Positions 49,469 through 61,514 of a stretch of 64,000 bases of DNA are shown piece after piece; position 1 is the first letter of the stretch; every line of letters starts with the position of its first letter. A program made the position numbers and the translations under genes. The stretch spans positions 24,737,001 through 24,801,000 of the forward strand of contig OY747705.1 in NCBI GenBank assembly GCA_963556495.2. The letters run 5' to 3'. The notes beneath the pieces were generated by a model. The model searched no databases. It was not told the DNA's origin and saw only the letters and a program-made list of their open reading frames with translations. Source of the stretch: Valencia hispanica (taxonomy: Eukaryota > Chordata > Actinopteri > Cyprinodontiformes > Valenciidae).

Positions 49469-49614
49469 CCTTTCACCAAATTATCACTGGAGATAGGCAC
49501 CAGCCTGACTGGTACCCTGTAAGGATTTGTACCAAGTTCATTTTGGCTAAAGACCAGAAACCCATTTGATCATGCTTCTGCATGTTTGTATTCGTGGTGC
49601 GTGTGTACATGTAC

Positions 49615-49712
49615 CTGTGATATTGAGCCTGGAGGAACTGGAATTCCTCCTTGATTCTGTCCAGAGTTTCCAGGACTGTGAACTTGAATGACTGGCCAGG
49701 CTGCAAGGGGAC
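49615..49712 (-). CDS. tle2: TLE/Groucho co-repressor, coding exon 2 (start of Q domain)
   Basis: This exon encodes the start of the glutamine-rich Q domain of a transducin-like enhancer of split (TLE/Groucho) protein. TLE proteins are nuclear co-repressors that tetramerise through this domain and bind TCF/LEF and other factors. Read on the minus strand in phase 0, it gives [15 protein letters not shown], then [17 protein letters not shown], and ends with the first two bases of a Ser codon. The acceptor is a pyrimidine tract ending ttgtgcag and the donor is AG|gtacat. The 98-bp length leaves phase 2, which exon 3 completes. The block [16 protein letters not shown] is diagnostic of TLE1-4. P-L-Q and L-E are TLE2-like, whereas T-L-D recalls TLE1, so the family is near certain and the paralog less so. 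A CA microsatellite lies just upstream and a 24-bp copy of part of this exon lies in the next intron. Confidence 0.93.
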
Positions 49713-49764
49713 CTGCACAAGAGAGAGACAAAAAAATGGATGAAAAACACATACGGAGAGGGTA

Positions 49765-49765
<1 letters not shown>

Positions 49766-49819
<54 letters not shown>

Positions 49820-49820
49820 G

Positions 49821-49855
<35 letters not shown>

Positions 49856-49872
49856 GAGTGAGTGCGCGTGCG
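49766..49872 (+). repeat. (TG)n microsatellite beside the exon 2 acceptor
   Basis: About 107 bp of nearly pure TG with a few C or T interruptions. On the transcribed strand it is a (CA)n run ending 54 bp upstream of the exon 2 acceptor. Confidence 0.95.
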
Positions 49873-51034
49873 TTGTCCGTAAGGAAATTGCAACACATAA
49901 TTCAAGCGTTTTTGGTGAGTAAAGCTGTGAGTGTGAGTGTGTGTTTGCTTGTGCATCTGTGTAGCAAGAAGAGAAAGGAGCCAAGATGAAAGTGAGAGGG
50001 AAGGTCACTTCCTCTTCCCACACATCATAAAGCCTTGTCCTCTGCCTCGCTCTCCTCATCCCCTAATCACTGACTCCCCTCCCTCCATCCCACTGACTCC
50101 CCTCCCTCCATCCTTTCTTCCTCTTCTTTCTACATTAGCATCTTCTCTACTCTGATGTGCTGCTAATATATTCAAGCCAACAAGGAGCTGGGAAGGGAAG
50201 AAACATAAAATGAATAACTCAAGACAATCACGCCACCATCTCTCACCTGCTAAAAGCTAAAGAAGACCCAACAAAACAAGCAACTCCCAGGAGGTCCACC
50301 ACCACCCGCCATCCATGTCTGTCTAAAGCGCTGCTGACAGCAGCCCGCCTCCTCTATAGTCTCCATGACGTTGGAGAAACATGGGCGCTGTTGATGCTTT
50401 TGATGCTGCAGTTGTTTTCTTTGGAGATGGAGCTGGAGCATGCAGAGTAGGTTGTTCTCAGAGGAGGAGTTTGAGTTGTTTTTTTTATCTTCCTTCCTTT
50501 TCAGATCAGTTAATTTTGCTGCCCCATGAGATGTATATTAGCTTTCAAGTTGTGTCTACAAATTGTATGCATTCAATGCATTTAAAGCTTGTCATTGTTA
50601 TATTAATAACACCGTAGTGACGATATATTTGTGATACATTGTGTAGCCCTATTATTCATTGAATGGGATCTACAAGTGAAAAAGACTTAATGGTTACTCA
50701 CGTCATCAGTTCCTTAGTACATGCAAATACCTGCACAAATGTACTCGGAAGGTAGTATGAAATAACTTTATCGAGCCCCATACATAAAACTCAACTGTAC
50801 TTCTGTTCATAATTCTTTTTATAAAACACCACATGACTGAGGTGGATTATGTATCCAAACAGGGCCAGAGTGGGACTCACTTCCAGCCCTAGAGATTCAT
50901 GCCTAAGACTGACACACTATATATCACAACCTATTATTAAAATCATATCATTATAACCTTACATGTTAAAGCTACAACAGTGTTCTGTAAAGCCTTGTAA
51001 TTTAGTGTTTTCTAAAAAATGTTCAAATTCAGTG

Positions 51035-51550
51035 CAAATAAGGATTAATTGCTTCACAAGGTAGATTTATTTCAGCATGGATTCACATCTACATTATTAT
51101 TTATAACACATCCATTAACAATATCACAATTTATATTTTGAGCTGCTGCCTTTGTAATGAGTCCCTGAGTAGACTCTGCTCTCCAGTTCACATTTCCACC
51201 GGTTTACCTAAACTCACCTGCTGCACCTCTGTCACTGAGTGCTCTGACGTCAAGGTGCACTGCAAAAAGAAAAAAACAAAAACGAGCTTCCAGTGGAGGT
51301 ATCTTTGATATCAGCAGTTGTGTAAGCCAACTTGTATGTGACTACACTGAACTAGTTAAACATTTTCCCCTACTAGTTCGAACCTTTGCCCAACTAGTTC
51401 AGAAATACCCTTACTAGTAACTCATTTCTGCCTAGTTGCACTTTTGGCACACTAGTACGACTTGGTTTGTCGTAGACAACTGGCCCTTGCGGCCCATACA
51501 TTAAACTGGCCCACCAGGAATCGTCCTGGTTCTCCCAATTACCCACTTTG
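51035..51550 (+). repeat. Interspersed repeat with phased ACTAGT array, copy 2 (short form)
   Basis: This is the same family and orientation as 37,905-39,300 but without the 821-bp middle segment. Here ctctgtcac joins tgagtgctctgacgtc directly. The tail ggcccttgcggcccatacat and caactagttcag-type array are conserved. Confidence 0.8.
51330..51456 (+). repeat. Seven-unit ACTAGT array, period about 20-21 bp (copy 2)
   Basis: Cores lie at 51,330 (ACTTGT), 51,351, 51,372, 51,393, 51,413, 51,431 (CCTAGT) and 51,451. Spacings of 21, 21, 21, 20, 18 and 20 are identical to copy 1. Confidence 0.9.
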
Positions 51551-51640
51551 AGTCTGTATCCTAATGCCTGTTGATCAATATTACAGACATACCAAGGCTT
51601 ATATTGGAAGCAGTCTGCTGCTACCTAGTGGACAGATATT

Positions 51641-51720
51641 CAATTCAATTCAATTCAGTTTATTTATATAGCGCCAATTCACAACGGATGTCATCTCAAG
51701 GCACTTAACAAGAAGTTATT
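51641..51720 (-). repeat. Retroelement tail fragment
   Basis: The sequence caattcaattcagtttattt, atatagcgccaattcacaac and gatgtcatctcaaggcactt is the 3' end of the family at 2,338-3,005 in reverse orientation, cut short after about 80 bp. Confidence 0.8.
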
Positions 51721-52012
51721 TCAATACATGCAATTGTGTTACTTTGCATAATAAATGCATATATTAAGATCTATTTTATGTCATCAATAACAATCTTTAC
51801 TTAGCTTAGTATTTTTTGAAAACAAAAATATTTTTTTATATAATTGAAAATAATAACAGGCAGCAAGGGGTTAAATCTGCAGGCACACCTGAAGACGCCA
51901 TGCGCCCATGCTGGTCAATTCTAAATAGCTCATAAAGACGGACACAGAATGTTGAAATTATAATGATAAACAGACTCAAAAGAGATGCACAGCACAGTAT
52001 TAGTGTGCAATT

Positions 52013-52290
52013 TGATTCAGTTCAATTCAGTTTATTTATATAGCATCAAATCACAACAGATGTCATCTCAAGGCACTTTACACGAAAAGTAATTTCAATT
52101 CAATCACACAAACATTCCAATCAGTTTAAACGTTTTCTAATTAAGGAATACCAGGAGATTGTATTGAGTCATTGAGCTGCAGTTGTGCCTCGTTGATGCA
52201 GACTCCAACTACAGCAATCCCTCAGCAATCCCTCATGCTGAGCAAGCATGTAGCGACGGTGGAGAGGAAAAACTCCCCATTAACATCAAG
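52013..52290 (-). repeat. Retroelement 3' region, reverse orientation
   Basis: This begins ttcagtttatttatatagca and continues through tgatgcagactccaactaca, catgctgagcaagcatgtag and ggagaggaaaaactcccc, the complement of the landmarks at 2,750-2,990. The short 'cagcaatccctcagcaatcc' is a local tandem duplication. Beyond 52,290 the similarity is unclear. Confidence 0.75.
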
Positions 52291-52604
52291 AAACCTCTAG
52301 GTAACACACCCACCCCCCAACGGCCCTGCATGGACAAGCAGGTATAGACAACGGATAGTCATGAATACACAGTTTGCATGCCAATAAGATATCCCAGCTG
52401 TTGGAGACTACCAGCAGTAGATTTTCAATGATGGCATTGCCCAAGTTGGTAAAGGTCACAGAGAGCACCAGAAGGATTAATGCTAGGTCAAAAGTAAAGA
52501 GGCTTTCTTTGGGACATTCTCTTTTGCAGCTCAATGGCTTGATAATTAGCACCATCAGACCGAGGTAATAGAATATACAAGAATATGCAAAAAAAAAAAT
52601 GTAG

Positions 52605-52790
52605 GATAATAATTACCTCCACCAAGGAGGTTATGTCTTTACCAGGGTTTGTCTGTTTGACATAACTCAAATGTTATCAACAGATTTTGATTACATTTTC
52701 ATGAAACGTCTGCAATGGGACTAGGAACAAGTGATCAAAATTTCAGAATTTGGGGGTGATCACCTTTTTTGGGGGGGCACTACTTCTTGA
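52605..52790 (+). repeat. Interspersed repeat, 'cctccaccaaggaggttatg' family
   Basis: The start cctccaccaaggaggttatg is followed by gtttgtctgtttgaca, cagattttgattacattttc and tttgggggtgatcacc. This is the layout of a repeat seen in many fish and invertebrate genomes. Its class is not certain. Confidence 0.5.
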
Positions 52791-55094
52791 GTTTACAATT
52801 ACCAGCATCCAATACAAACATATTTTGAGTATGTCACCCAATGTGTTTGGGGAATAATTAAGTTCAGTTAATAGTTGAGTCTTTAAAACTATCTTAGATA
52901 CTCATCAGGCCCCTTGAATGAAGTATTTTCCCATCCGTCATACATCCTAAAAAACATTTCATCATCTCACATGTGAAGTTAATTACAGAAGTTTTTGTTT
53001 TGTTTTAAGCAGATTGAAGTACTATTACTTAGGTAATCGTGCCAATAAACAAGTGTACTGTAGATTCATTTGTACCTGGAATAGATTATAGCTGTGTGTT
53101 TTTACATTAAAGGTAAAAGCTTTGAGTTATTGAGGGGGGCTTTAGGGTTGTCCAAAGATAAAAAGGCTTAAGAGAGCAGAGTCTTCTGGTGGAATACATT
53201 TCAAACTACCCCCACAGATGCCATGTTGCCATATGAAATAAACAAAGATGCTCTCCTAATGCAACATTTTGACAGGAAAACATCTATTGATACTCAGAGC
53301 ATCAGAGCTAGGGATAGATAGCACAATTTTGCCTTGGTGATCAGCTGACCCAAACACTGTTCATTTTCCCTCAACTTACAAACTTATCCAGTAAGCTTAT
53401 AAGACCAAAGAAATTAAACCCAGTTAAACGTTAGTGAGGTCTCATTTACTTTACAGATAAACCCAAATGAAATTAACTTCCTCCATGATTTCATAATTCA
53501 ACTGAACTGGACAATGCGCCACAGCTTGGTGGTTATCGGTTTGCAGCTAAGGCTAAAAGACTGGCGCTTTCAGTGGTGGGGCTTCATTAGTTGAGACAAG
53601 CACAATTCAATTAGATTTCAATTAGTCCAATGGCGGAGGTCAGAGACGCCATGGGTTCCCCAGTAATTAATCCGCAGAGCCGAGCTGAGCCCAAGCTAAA
53701 CTGAGCTGAGGCAGGCAAAGCAGGGACATCTAGATGACTGGATGGACACAATGCACACAAACTCCTCTGTCTCTGTGTGTGGGTAGGTGTGGGAAGAATG
53801 GGCAGGGTGGGTGGGGTGGTGCATGGTGGAGGGTTGGCGTCTGCCAGCAGATCCCCACTGACCTTGATTCACACCACACACACACACTCAGTCGTGAAGA
53901 GGAGGAGGGAGGGATAAGGGGATAGATACTGATCTGGCACACATAAGCACACACACACTGCCATAAGAACATTGAAAAACACATCAACAAACAAACATGC
54001 ACCACTGCACATGCACATTCACACATTAAGCACACAGAAAACACACAAAATCTCAGAGGGGTAGGGGTACACAGATGGATTTAAGGGGAGGAAAAGTCAG
54101 AGAAGAGATGGATACCCATCTGACAGATGAAGGGATGGATGTAGGGAGTGATGGACCAGTATGACATTCTTTCAGAGCAATGAATGCACAAGCAGAAGGA
54201 CAGATGATGAAAGAGTAGTGTGGCTGCTCACTGAGAAAGATAGCCAGCCATTCATTCGGCTGACATAGAACGAAGAGGGCGAGGGGATAGAGAGAGCAGG
54301 AGGGAAACAGACAGAGAGTGTCTTTGCTGTAGTCAACACAGCCTGCTCTTCCTTTGCACTGTCCATTGGCCTGTGGTAATACTGCTCCCACCATCTGCCG
54401 CCACGCACTTACCAACGCCAACCATGCGAACGCACATGAACAGAGAGCTGCTGGCGGGTTACATCAGCAGCACTAAGTCATATAACAAAGCCCATAGTCA
54501 CAGATCAGGATTATACAAGATTTGTGATTTGCAACCATTGGTGTCAACACGGCAGGTTGTGTGGTGGACCGACGAGAGAGACTTGAATTCCTTTCATCCT
54601 CTAGATAAGAAAAAAACTGAAAACAATGTCTCACTTTCAATTTGTAAGTTGCACCTTTCTGAATCAGTTTCATTGACCCTAGAGAAATAAGGCAGTGGGA
54701 GTGCAAAAAGGAATTGAAAAATCCCAGAAAGAAATTTGGACAGTTCTCAGGCTGAAAGAAATATATTTCCCACTCATTCTGAGCTCTTTCTTCTAGGATA
54801 AAAGACTTGTATCAAGAGTGGGTATCAAATTAGGCTATTTTAATGATCAAGGGTATCTTCTCCAGTATCTGCAACACTATGAGATAGGTGAGCTATGTGT
54901 AAATATGAAGACAGAAGACTTTACAAAGATTTAGGCATTAGCAAATAATCCCATTTGTAGCCACCACAAACTATTGTTAGATTGTAGTAGCCCATTCATT
55001 TAATGCTGACGTAAGGATGTCATAAAAGTCCAAGAAAGATCCTTCTTCTCCTGCTGGATGTTTGACGTGTTGTACAGTATGTAAACTCATTGAC

Positions 55095-55810
55095 GACTTT
55101 GTTTGGACCCTTCTGTTGCCCTCAGAAATACTAATTCAACAAGATGTCAGAAATGTTCCTCAGAGATTTTGTTACATATTGACTTGACAGTTAATGCAAA
55201 ATTGTCGCCGTGCACATCCATGATGACAATCTTCAGTCCCCCCACATTCCACATTTGCTCCAGTGATTTGAGATCTGGTGACTGTGAAGGCCACTGGAGT
55301 ACAGCAAACCTATTATGTTCAAGAAACCAGTTTGCGATCATTTGAACTGCTAAAAGGAGTCATAAAGTGGTGAACATGGTCAGCAACAATACTGAAAAAG
55401 GCTGTAGCATTTAATACTAAATTCGTACAAGGAGGACCAACATGTTCCAACAAAATATGCCCCACACCATTACACCACCACCACTAGTCTGAACAGTTGG
55501 TCCACAGCAGGATAGATCCATGCTTTCATCTTGTTTACTCCAAATTCTGGCCACACCATCTGAACCTCAAAGCTGACATCCAGACTCAAAACATTTTCCT
55601 GGTAGCATCCAATTCTGTTAACCTTGTGTGAATTATACCCTCAGTTTTTTTGTTCTAGTGTCACGTTCTCATACTGTTTCAAGGTTTGACATGTTGTTGT
55701 TGACATTTCATATTCTTCGGTTTTAATGTTCGGTTAATTAAGCTACTATTATCCTCTCCAACTGGACCATCCATTCTTCTTTGACATCACAAAAGGATTA
55801 ATATCCACAC
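55095..55810 (-). pseudogene. Tc1-like transposase remnant (same family as 25-1,170)
   Basis: Landmarks shared with the first copy are cagaaatgttcctcagagat, gtgcacatccatgatgacaa, gtgatttgagatctggtgac followed by tgtgaaggccactgg, tcaagaaaccag, and atccatgctttcatcttgtt. On the minus strand 55,147-55,341 still reads W-F-L-E-H-N, L-Q-W-P-S-Q-S-P-D-L-K-S-L-E-Q-M-W, so the last acidic residue of the triad region persists. The other parts carry deletions and stops, and terminal repeats are gone. Confidence 0.8.
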
Positions 55811-58149
55811 AATTACCGTCAACTGTTTTGAATGTGTACATCTCTGTGTGAGCACCAGGATTGCCAGTAACTAGTTATATGCAATGGCTTTACATAGTTC
55901 AATTACAAGACCTTATTTTGTCGAAATTACATAGCAAAATATGTCATAAAATATGAGTAAATGAGTAAAGGTCAGATTTCCAAGTGCATGTGAATGTATA
56001 CTGTCAAGGCCCATTCAACAGGTATCATGAAGTAATGAGAGCAGCACCTTTTCATGATGGTTAAGGGAATAAATAGAGCTGGATAACGGAAGTTAACTAA
56101 AACAGCATCTATGAGTAAAGTCTGTTGACGTTAAATATTCCAACTCCAACATCCAAAAGCTGATGCCAGAAAGTACCTACGGTGACAAGAGGCATCAAAT
56201 ATGGTGAGAGGATAAAGGGTAGGGGGGCTGAATCCCAACACTGACAAGGGTGATTGCCACACTTATCTCCAGTCATGCTTCAGACTTTTGTTCCCATCTA
56301 TACTTGTGTCTTGCATTTAAATAGAAGTACTTTAGCAGCAGCCAGTTTTTCCACGACTGACGGTGGGTTCAGAAATGAGGCTGCAACTGTGAAACAGATG
56401 CACATCTGGGAGTTATTGGAAAAGACACGATTCTATCTGTCCGTTTGTCATCTCTGTCAATCTGGTTAGCCTCTGGCATGCTTTCTACCAACACATCAGC
56501 ATTCACACGGTATAAGATGACATGTCTGTGCATGGATGTATTCACTCAAGCAAAACAGCCACAAATTTTTTTTCTTTTCTTGTGCCCTCTCTGTTGCAGC
56601 TCTATCTTGTTTTTTGTTTTTTTTCACAGTTGTTCTTCTTACTTTCTTTGCTCTCCTTGCATCTCTCCGAAACAAGCCAAGACGCATTTGGATTCAGAGT
56701 ATTAAACAATAATTGCATGGTGAAATATTTAGGGGAAAGAAAGACATGAAAAATGCCAAGTGAAGAAGAAGAGTGTCAGTGCCCCTTGAGCACATGTCTC
56801 TTGGTGTGTGTGTTTGTATGTGGGTCTGCTGAAGTGTGCAGCAATGAACATAAGCAACAGCTCATTGATTTAGACTCTGATAGACAGAAGAAAGGCAGAA
56901 GGGGCGAATGGGAATCCAAGTTATCAGCCAACATTTTTTGAAGCCAAAATGCTGTGAGCATGCTTTCCCTGCAATTTCACAAACTATTCAACGGACTGAA
57001 TAAGGACAAATGGGGTCTTATCACAATCTAAGCAAACAACCTATAAACAGTTCACGGCTCTCTCATTGTGCTGACAAAGGGCAAATATATGGCAACAATC
57101 AGTCATCCAACACCCCAACTAGCCAGTAATTCAGAAGTCAGTCAAGGCTACCAGTTACCCATTTAGCCATCGGTCAGTCAGAGAGCCAGTTACATTGCAT
57201 CCCAGGCCACAAACAAGTGGGGGAGAACATACAGTCTGGACTCCATCCAAACCCTTCTCTGATCATTTCTTTTCACGACAAAGAAAGGACAACAGCAAAC
57301 AGGATTTGAGGATAAAAAATGGCCTGTTTTTAATCAGAGAGAGAGCTTACACAAGCAGCCCCTGATATCTGATGAGAACTTCTTGGTTGTTTGTGTGACT
57401 TCTGGCCCGTTCTGTGGGCTCTCTCACAGCAGCTGTATTGTTGTTCCTTGGCTTTTTGCCTCTCTAAAAGGGCTGCCTTTGAAATGCACCGTGAAATTAA
57501 ATGTAAACAAGACAAGGACAACGGAAAGGAGGGGAGAATGTCATCCCTGGGAGGTGACAGCAAGGCGCTGTGTTACTTACCACACATGGCTTTCATTACG
57601 GATTTAAATAGTGGTGGGAAAAGACACTGCTTGATGCAGCTTTAGAAAGAAAGAGAAATGTACGGCTTGTGTGAAAAAAGGGACTTTTAATTGACTTGTC
57701 CTATAAACACAATACTTATTTGGGCAAGATGCAGCTTAACTAACTCAGTAAAAAAAACTGTTAAATAGTATGCAAAAACAAATCTGAGTCACACCTCACA
57801 CCAAATGTATGTTATTATAAACATGTCAAAATCAAACTTTCATATCTGCTTTTTTTATTTCATATCAGCTTTTGATGCATTGCTTCAGTTCTTGGTCATA
57901 AAATATTTTTTAGCTTCTTTGTAAATTTTAACCCATATATGCTGATCTTTTTTTCCTCTTTACTTCAAGTTATTTTGTTTTCTGTATTTCAATAACAGTT
58001 AAAAGATCAGGTGAAAATTAAACTATGTTTGTGAAGGCATACAGTTTATTTGTTTCATTTTCTGGTGCTTCAATGCATCAGCCATTACCATCCTCATCAT
58101 TTTACAAATGTAAGGGGCAGTTAATATTATACCACCTTTCACAGCAGTT

Positions 58150-59010
58150 ATGAATGAGAGGCAAGGAGATTGTCAAAAGAAAGCAATGTTTGCAGTTTGC
58201 CTCAGGCTATGCAGGGGACACAGCAAAAATGTGGAAGAAGGTGCTCTGGTCAGATAAGACCTAAACTGATCTTTGAGGCCAACGTGCAAAACACTGCGTG
58301 TGTTATAAAATGAACACTGCACAACATAAAACACTATCCCCATTATGAACCATGGTGATGTAAGCATCATATTCTGGTAAAAATGTTCCTCAGGAGGAAC
58401 AGGAAAGCTTGTCAGAGTTCATTAGAAGATAGATGAAGCTACATATGGGGCAATTCTGAAAGAAAAAACAGTTGGAAGCTGCAAAAAAAATTAAGACTGG
58501 TGCATAGGTTCACCTTACAGCAGAATTATGCTAAACATAGACGGATACCTCGGAATGGTTTAGATCAAAGCATATTATTGTGTTAAAATGGTTAAGTCAA
58601 AGCCCAGACCAAAATCAAATTGACAGTCTGTGGCAAGACTGGAAAGTTGTTCATAGACGCTCAACATCTGATTTGTTTATTTGAGCAATTTTATACAGAA
58701 GAATGAGGGTAAAAGTTTGCTCTATAGATGTACAGAGCTGATGGATAAATACTCCTAAAGAAGAATTTCTGCTAAGTACTGACACGGAGTGGCTTGATAA
58801 AAATGCACACCCCAATATTTAGGGTTTTATTTGGAAAAGAATATGAAAACCTTGCATTGTTAATCTTTAGCTTCACAGTAATGCACTACTTTGTTTTGGT
58901 CCTTCATATAAAATCCCAATAACACACATTATGTTTGTGTTTGTAGTATTGCAAAATGTGAAACACTTCAGGTGAGGTAAATTGGACAGCACTTTCAGAG
59001 CAACTAAAGG
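58150..59010 (+). pseudogene. Tc1-like transposase remnant, third subfamily
   Basis: Landmarks in order are gcagtttgcctcaggctatg, atgtggaagaaggtgctctg followed by gtcagataagacc (W-K-K-V-L-W-S-D-K-T), aggaacaggaaagcttgtca, tggaatggtttagatcaaag-like sequence at 58,554, agtcaaagcccagaccaaaa and cagtctgtggcaagactgga. The 3' non-coding part at 58,880-59,000 has tataaaatcccaataacaca and cttcaggtgaggtaa. Stops and substitutions are many; only the first acidic residue motif is clear. Confidence 0.78.
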
Positions 59011-59774
59011 TATGAATTTTATCTTCCTAAAGCAACTGCTTATTATAGAAAAAAAACTTTGCTCAATACATAGAAACCTACGGACCAAGAGCCAAATATT
59101 TATAGACTTATCCAATAAAATATAGAACATTGAAAGTGGAGCAAAAGAAACGTCATCAGGAGCATGACTGCTTAATTTTGAAGGTGTTAATTTCCTATAC
59201 AGATTCAAAAACTTCCATTGTCAATAGGTTTTATATGTGGGTGTGATCTGAATTTGTCCTCAACAATATTCATCGGCACACACACACTTCGCTTGGAGGG
59301 GTGTGGCAGCCAACCCAAGGCTTGTACATTCACAGCAACAGTTGAGGTTAAACCAGGACATTAGCACATTATTTATTATCGTTTTTGGCACACACAGCAC
59401 ATACACACACAAATCACTGCTGCTTTCTGTTCACCTTCCACTCTCGATTACACGCACACAAACTTTAACAGCTGCATGCACACACACTACTCTAAAGAAA
59501 TATAGGTGAACACTGAAAAGAGTACAACACTGATATATTCACATGTTTAGTTTCTCATTTATCACAACATTAATGGAGCAGGAGTGTCTGATAGGTCACA
59601 CATTTATTCTGCACCAAATAACTAGTCTGGAAATACAGCCACAATGATTAAGACCTGCAGCAAGAAATAGACATGCAACAGATGATGTTACTCCAAAAGA
59701 ACTGAAATAATTAGAGATTTGAGAAGTTCTTTCAGAACAATTAAAAAACCTAGTACTGTATTCAAGTCAGAAGT

Positions 59775-59850
59775 TCAATTCAATTCAAATTCAAAAATAC
59801 TTTATTGATCCCAGAGGGAAATTAGGTGTTGTTGTAGGTGTTGTTGTCAT
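59775..59850 (-). repeat. LINE tail fragment
   Basis: The sequence caattcaattcaaattcaaa, aatactttattgatcccaga, gggaaatta is the complement of the terminus at 24,910-24,970. Confidence 0.7.
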
Positions 59851-61514
59851 ATAATTAATTCAATAAGTTACTACTGTTTAAACAAGAACAAGGTCAATCA
59901 AATCTGATTTCTGTTCCTGTTTTTAGCAGTTTGTACAAAGATAACGCAAATTATTAAAAACTTTTTAAAGCAGCATTCCCAGTAATGAAATATGATACCT
60001 ATGTAATGAGAGATGCATAGTAACAGACTGACTGTGGCATTTTACACTTCACAGAGAAGGTGCACACATAAAACCCAAGTGAATTTCCAAACTAATATTT
60101 ACACGTGTCTAAACTAATTCAAATATTTATATGCTCACAAAGCACTAAGGGGGTAGGGAGAAAAAAAGAAAAATCACAGAAGAATTCAACAAAAACACAC
60201 CTCACACAAATCCTCCCTCAAACACGCACGAAGTTCTGATAATGCTCGCAACAAAAAATCCAGGTGAACCAATTACAGCTCCGCTCTCCTCACGAGTCAG
60301 CTCTCAGGTTTAACTCTTTGCTGCCAGAGAGTGAAGATGAACCAATTAATCCTTGGATGGACAGGTTCCTGATTCATACTAAGTAATAACTATAGTTTTG
60401 AAAGGATAATGAGAATGTCCTGAAAACAGTCTTTGGAGCAACTAGAGACAGGCCAGTTTAATGTTGGCAGCTCATTAGATGATGGTTCATGATTCAAGGC
60501 ACTTTCAAATGGCTACTTTAAACAAAATCAGGCTTTTATTTAGGCACATCTTAAGCAGACAAACCTTTTCTTACTCAATTTGAAAACATCTGGGTGGTCA
60601 ACTCAGCAATACTTACATTTGGGATAGACCAAGAATAAAATAGATGATTCACAATATATCAAGGTACCTTACAAGGGCTGCAAGGTAATTGAAAAATCAA
60701 ACAATTGCAATGCTATTGTTGGATACTGCCATGAAAATAACAATTAGGACTAAGTAGTATTTTTGCTGACTTTTCTTTCTTTTTCATCCTTACAACATTT
60801 TCTGAGCTTTAGAATCTCAGCCACTAAGAGTGTATATTACTGGCATGCAGAGTGTGAATGCATCACTCTTGAAATATGACAGCTAATCAAATACTGTATC
60901 AAAGCAGTCAAACTGTTATTGCAAGGAAGGTTTTGACTGAATATATTGTGTAGCTGTTCATCTTGCCTGCTCCCTGCCAACAAGTCATGATCTGGACTTG
61001 ATGCTCCAATGTAAAGTGCATACAGAACAAATGATGCAGGCACAACTCTGAATTAACTTTCAGTTTTAATGGTCTTGAAAATGAAAAAAAAAAACTCTTA
61101 TTTTACAAATAAAGGTTTATCTCATTTAAAACAGTGCTAAGAGATTGTACGAAACCCAGCACAACAAGGCATCTACCTGCTCAGACATAGAAACAAGGTG
61201 TCAAGATTAAAGTGCTAACCATCGTATTGTTGGCTCTAAATAATAACTTACAATATATATTACCAGACAAAGTCCGATCCTAACAATAACTGGATAGGAT
61301 TGCGTTGGACGGAGTTCACTTTGATTATAACAATGGTTGTGTTTTACTACTGTCCTACATTGATCTATTGTATTTATAGCTAATCTCAAATTAATGTTTT
61401 TATTGGTCATGGCTACCACAAAGATGGAAGTATGAAGAAATGTCAAACAGTATCGAATGCACAGTACAACCAGATTCTGTCAACCAACGGAAATAATTAA
61501 ATATTTTCAACAAA

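Larger units (their letters stand above)
48926..49525 (+). mobile_element. tRNA-SINE-like repeat, split by a MITE
   Basis: The 5' part has cagcaagaaagtcctgggtt and a box B-like gggttcaaatcctgg, then tgcatgaagtttgcatgttc, tccccacatgtgtgg, ccttgactgttaggttaaat and ggtctctaaat. After the MITE it resumes ccaaattgtggtgtgtatgt, gcatggttgtttgtcctgta and ends ggagataggcaccagcctga. I know this order from a very abundant teleost repeat. It occupies much of intron 2 and ends about 90 bp from the exon 2 donor. Confidence 0.8.
48061..49614 (-). other. tle2: TLE gene intron 2 (1,554 bp, complete)
   Basis: This is bounded by the exon 2 donor (gtacat) and the exon 3 acceptor (gtgcag). About 600 bp of it is a SINE-like repeat interrupted by a hAT MITE. 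The rest (48,070-48,920) is AT-rich with no recognised feature. Confidence 0.9.

Noticed and set aside
49272..49469. Alternative TLE exon containing D-R-I-K-E-E-F
   Set aside because: It is a 24-bp copied fragment, lacks a usable acceptor and donor pair, and its flanks are SINE-like sequence, so it is reported as a duplication.
49547..50059. Long minus-strand frame of 170 codons around exon 2
   Set aside because: It runs through the CA microsatellite (Thr-His repeats) and is out of the exon frame. Only the 98-bp spliced exon is real.
54408..54433. Possible TLE exon 1: minus-strand ATG followed by a gtaagt donor at about 54,410
   Set aside because: The peptide M-V-G-V does not resemble a TLE N-terminus, the phase would be 1 while exon 2 needs 0, and there is no CpG-rich promoter.
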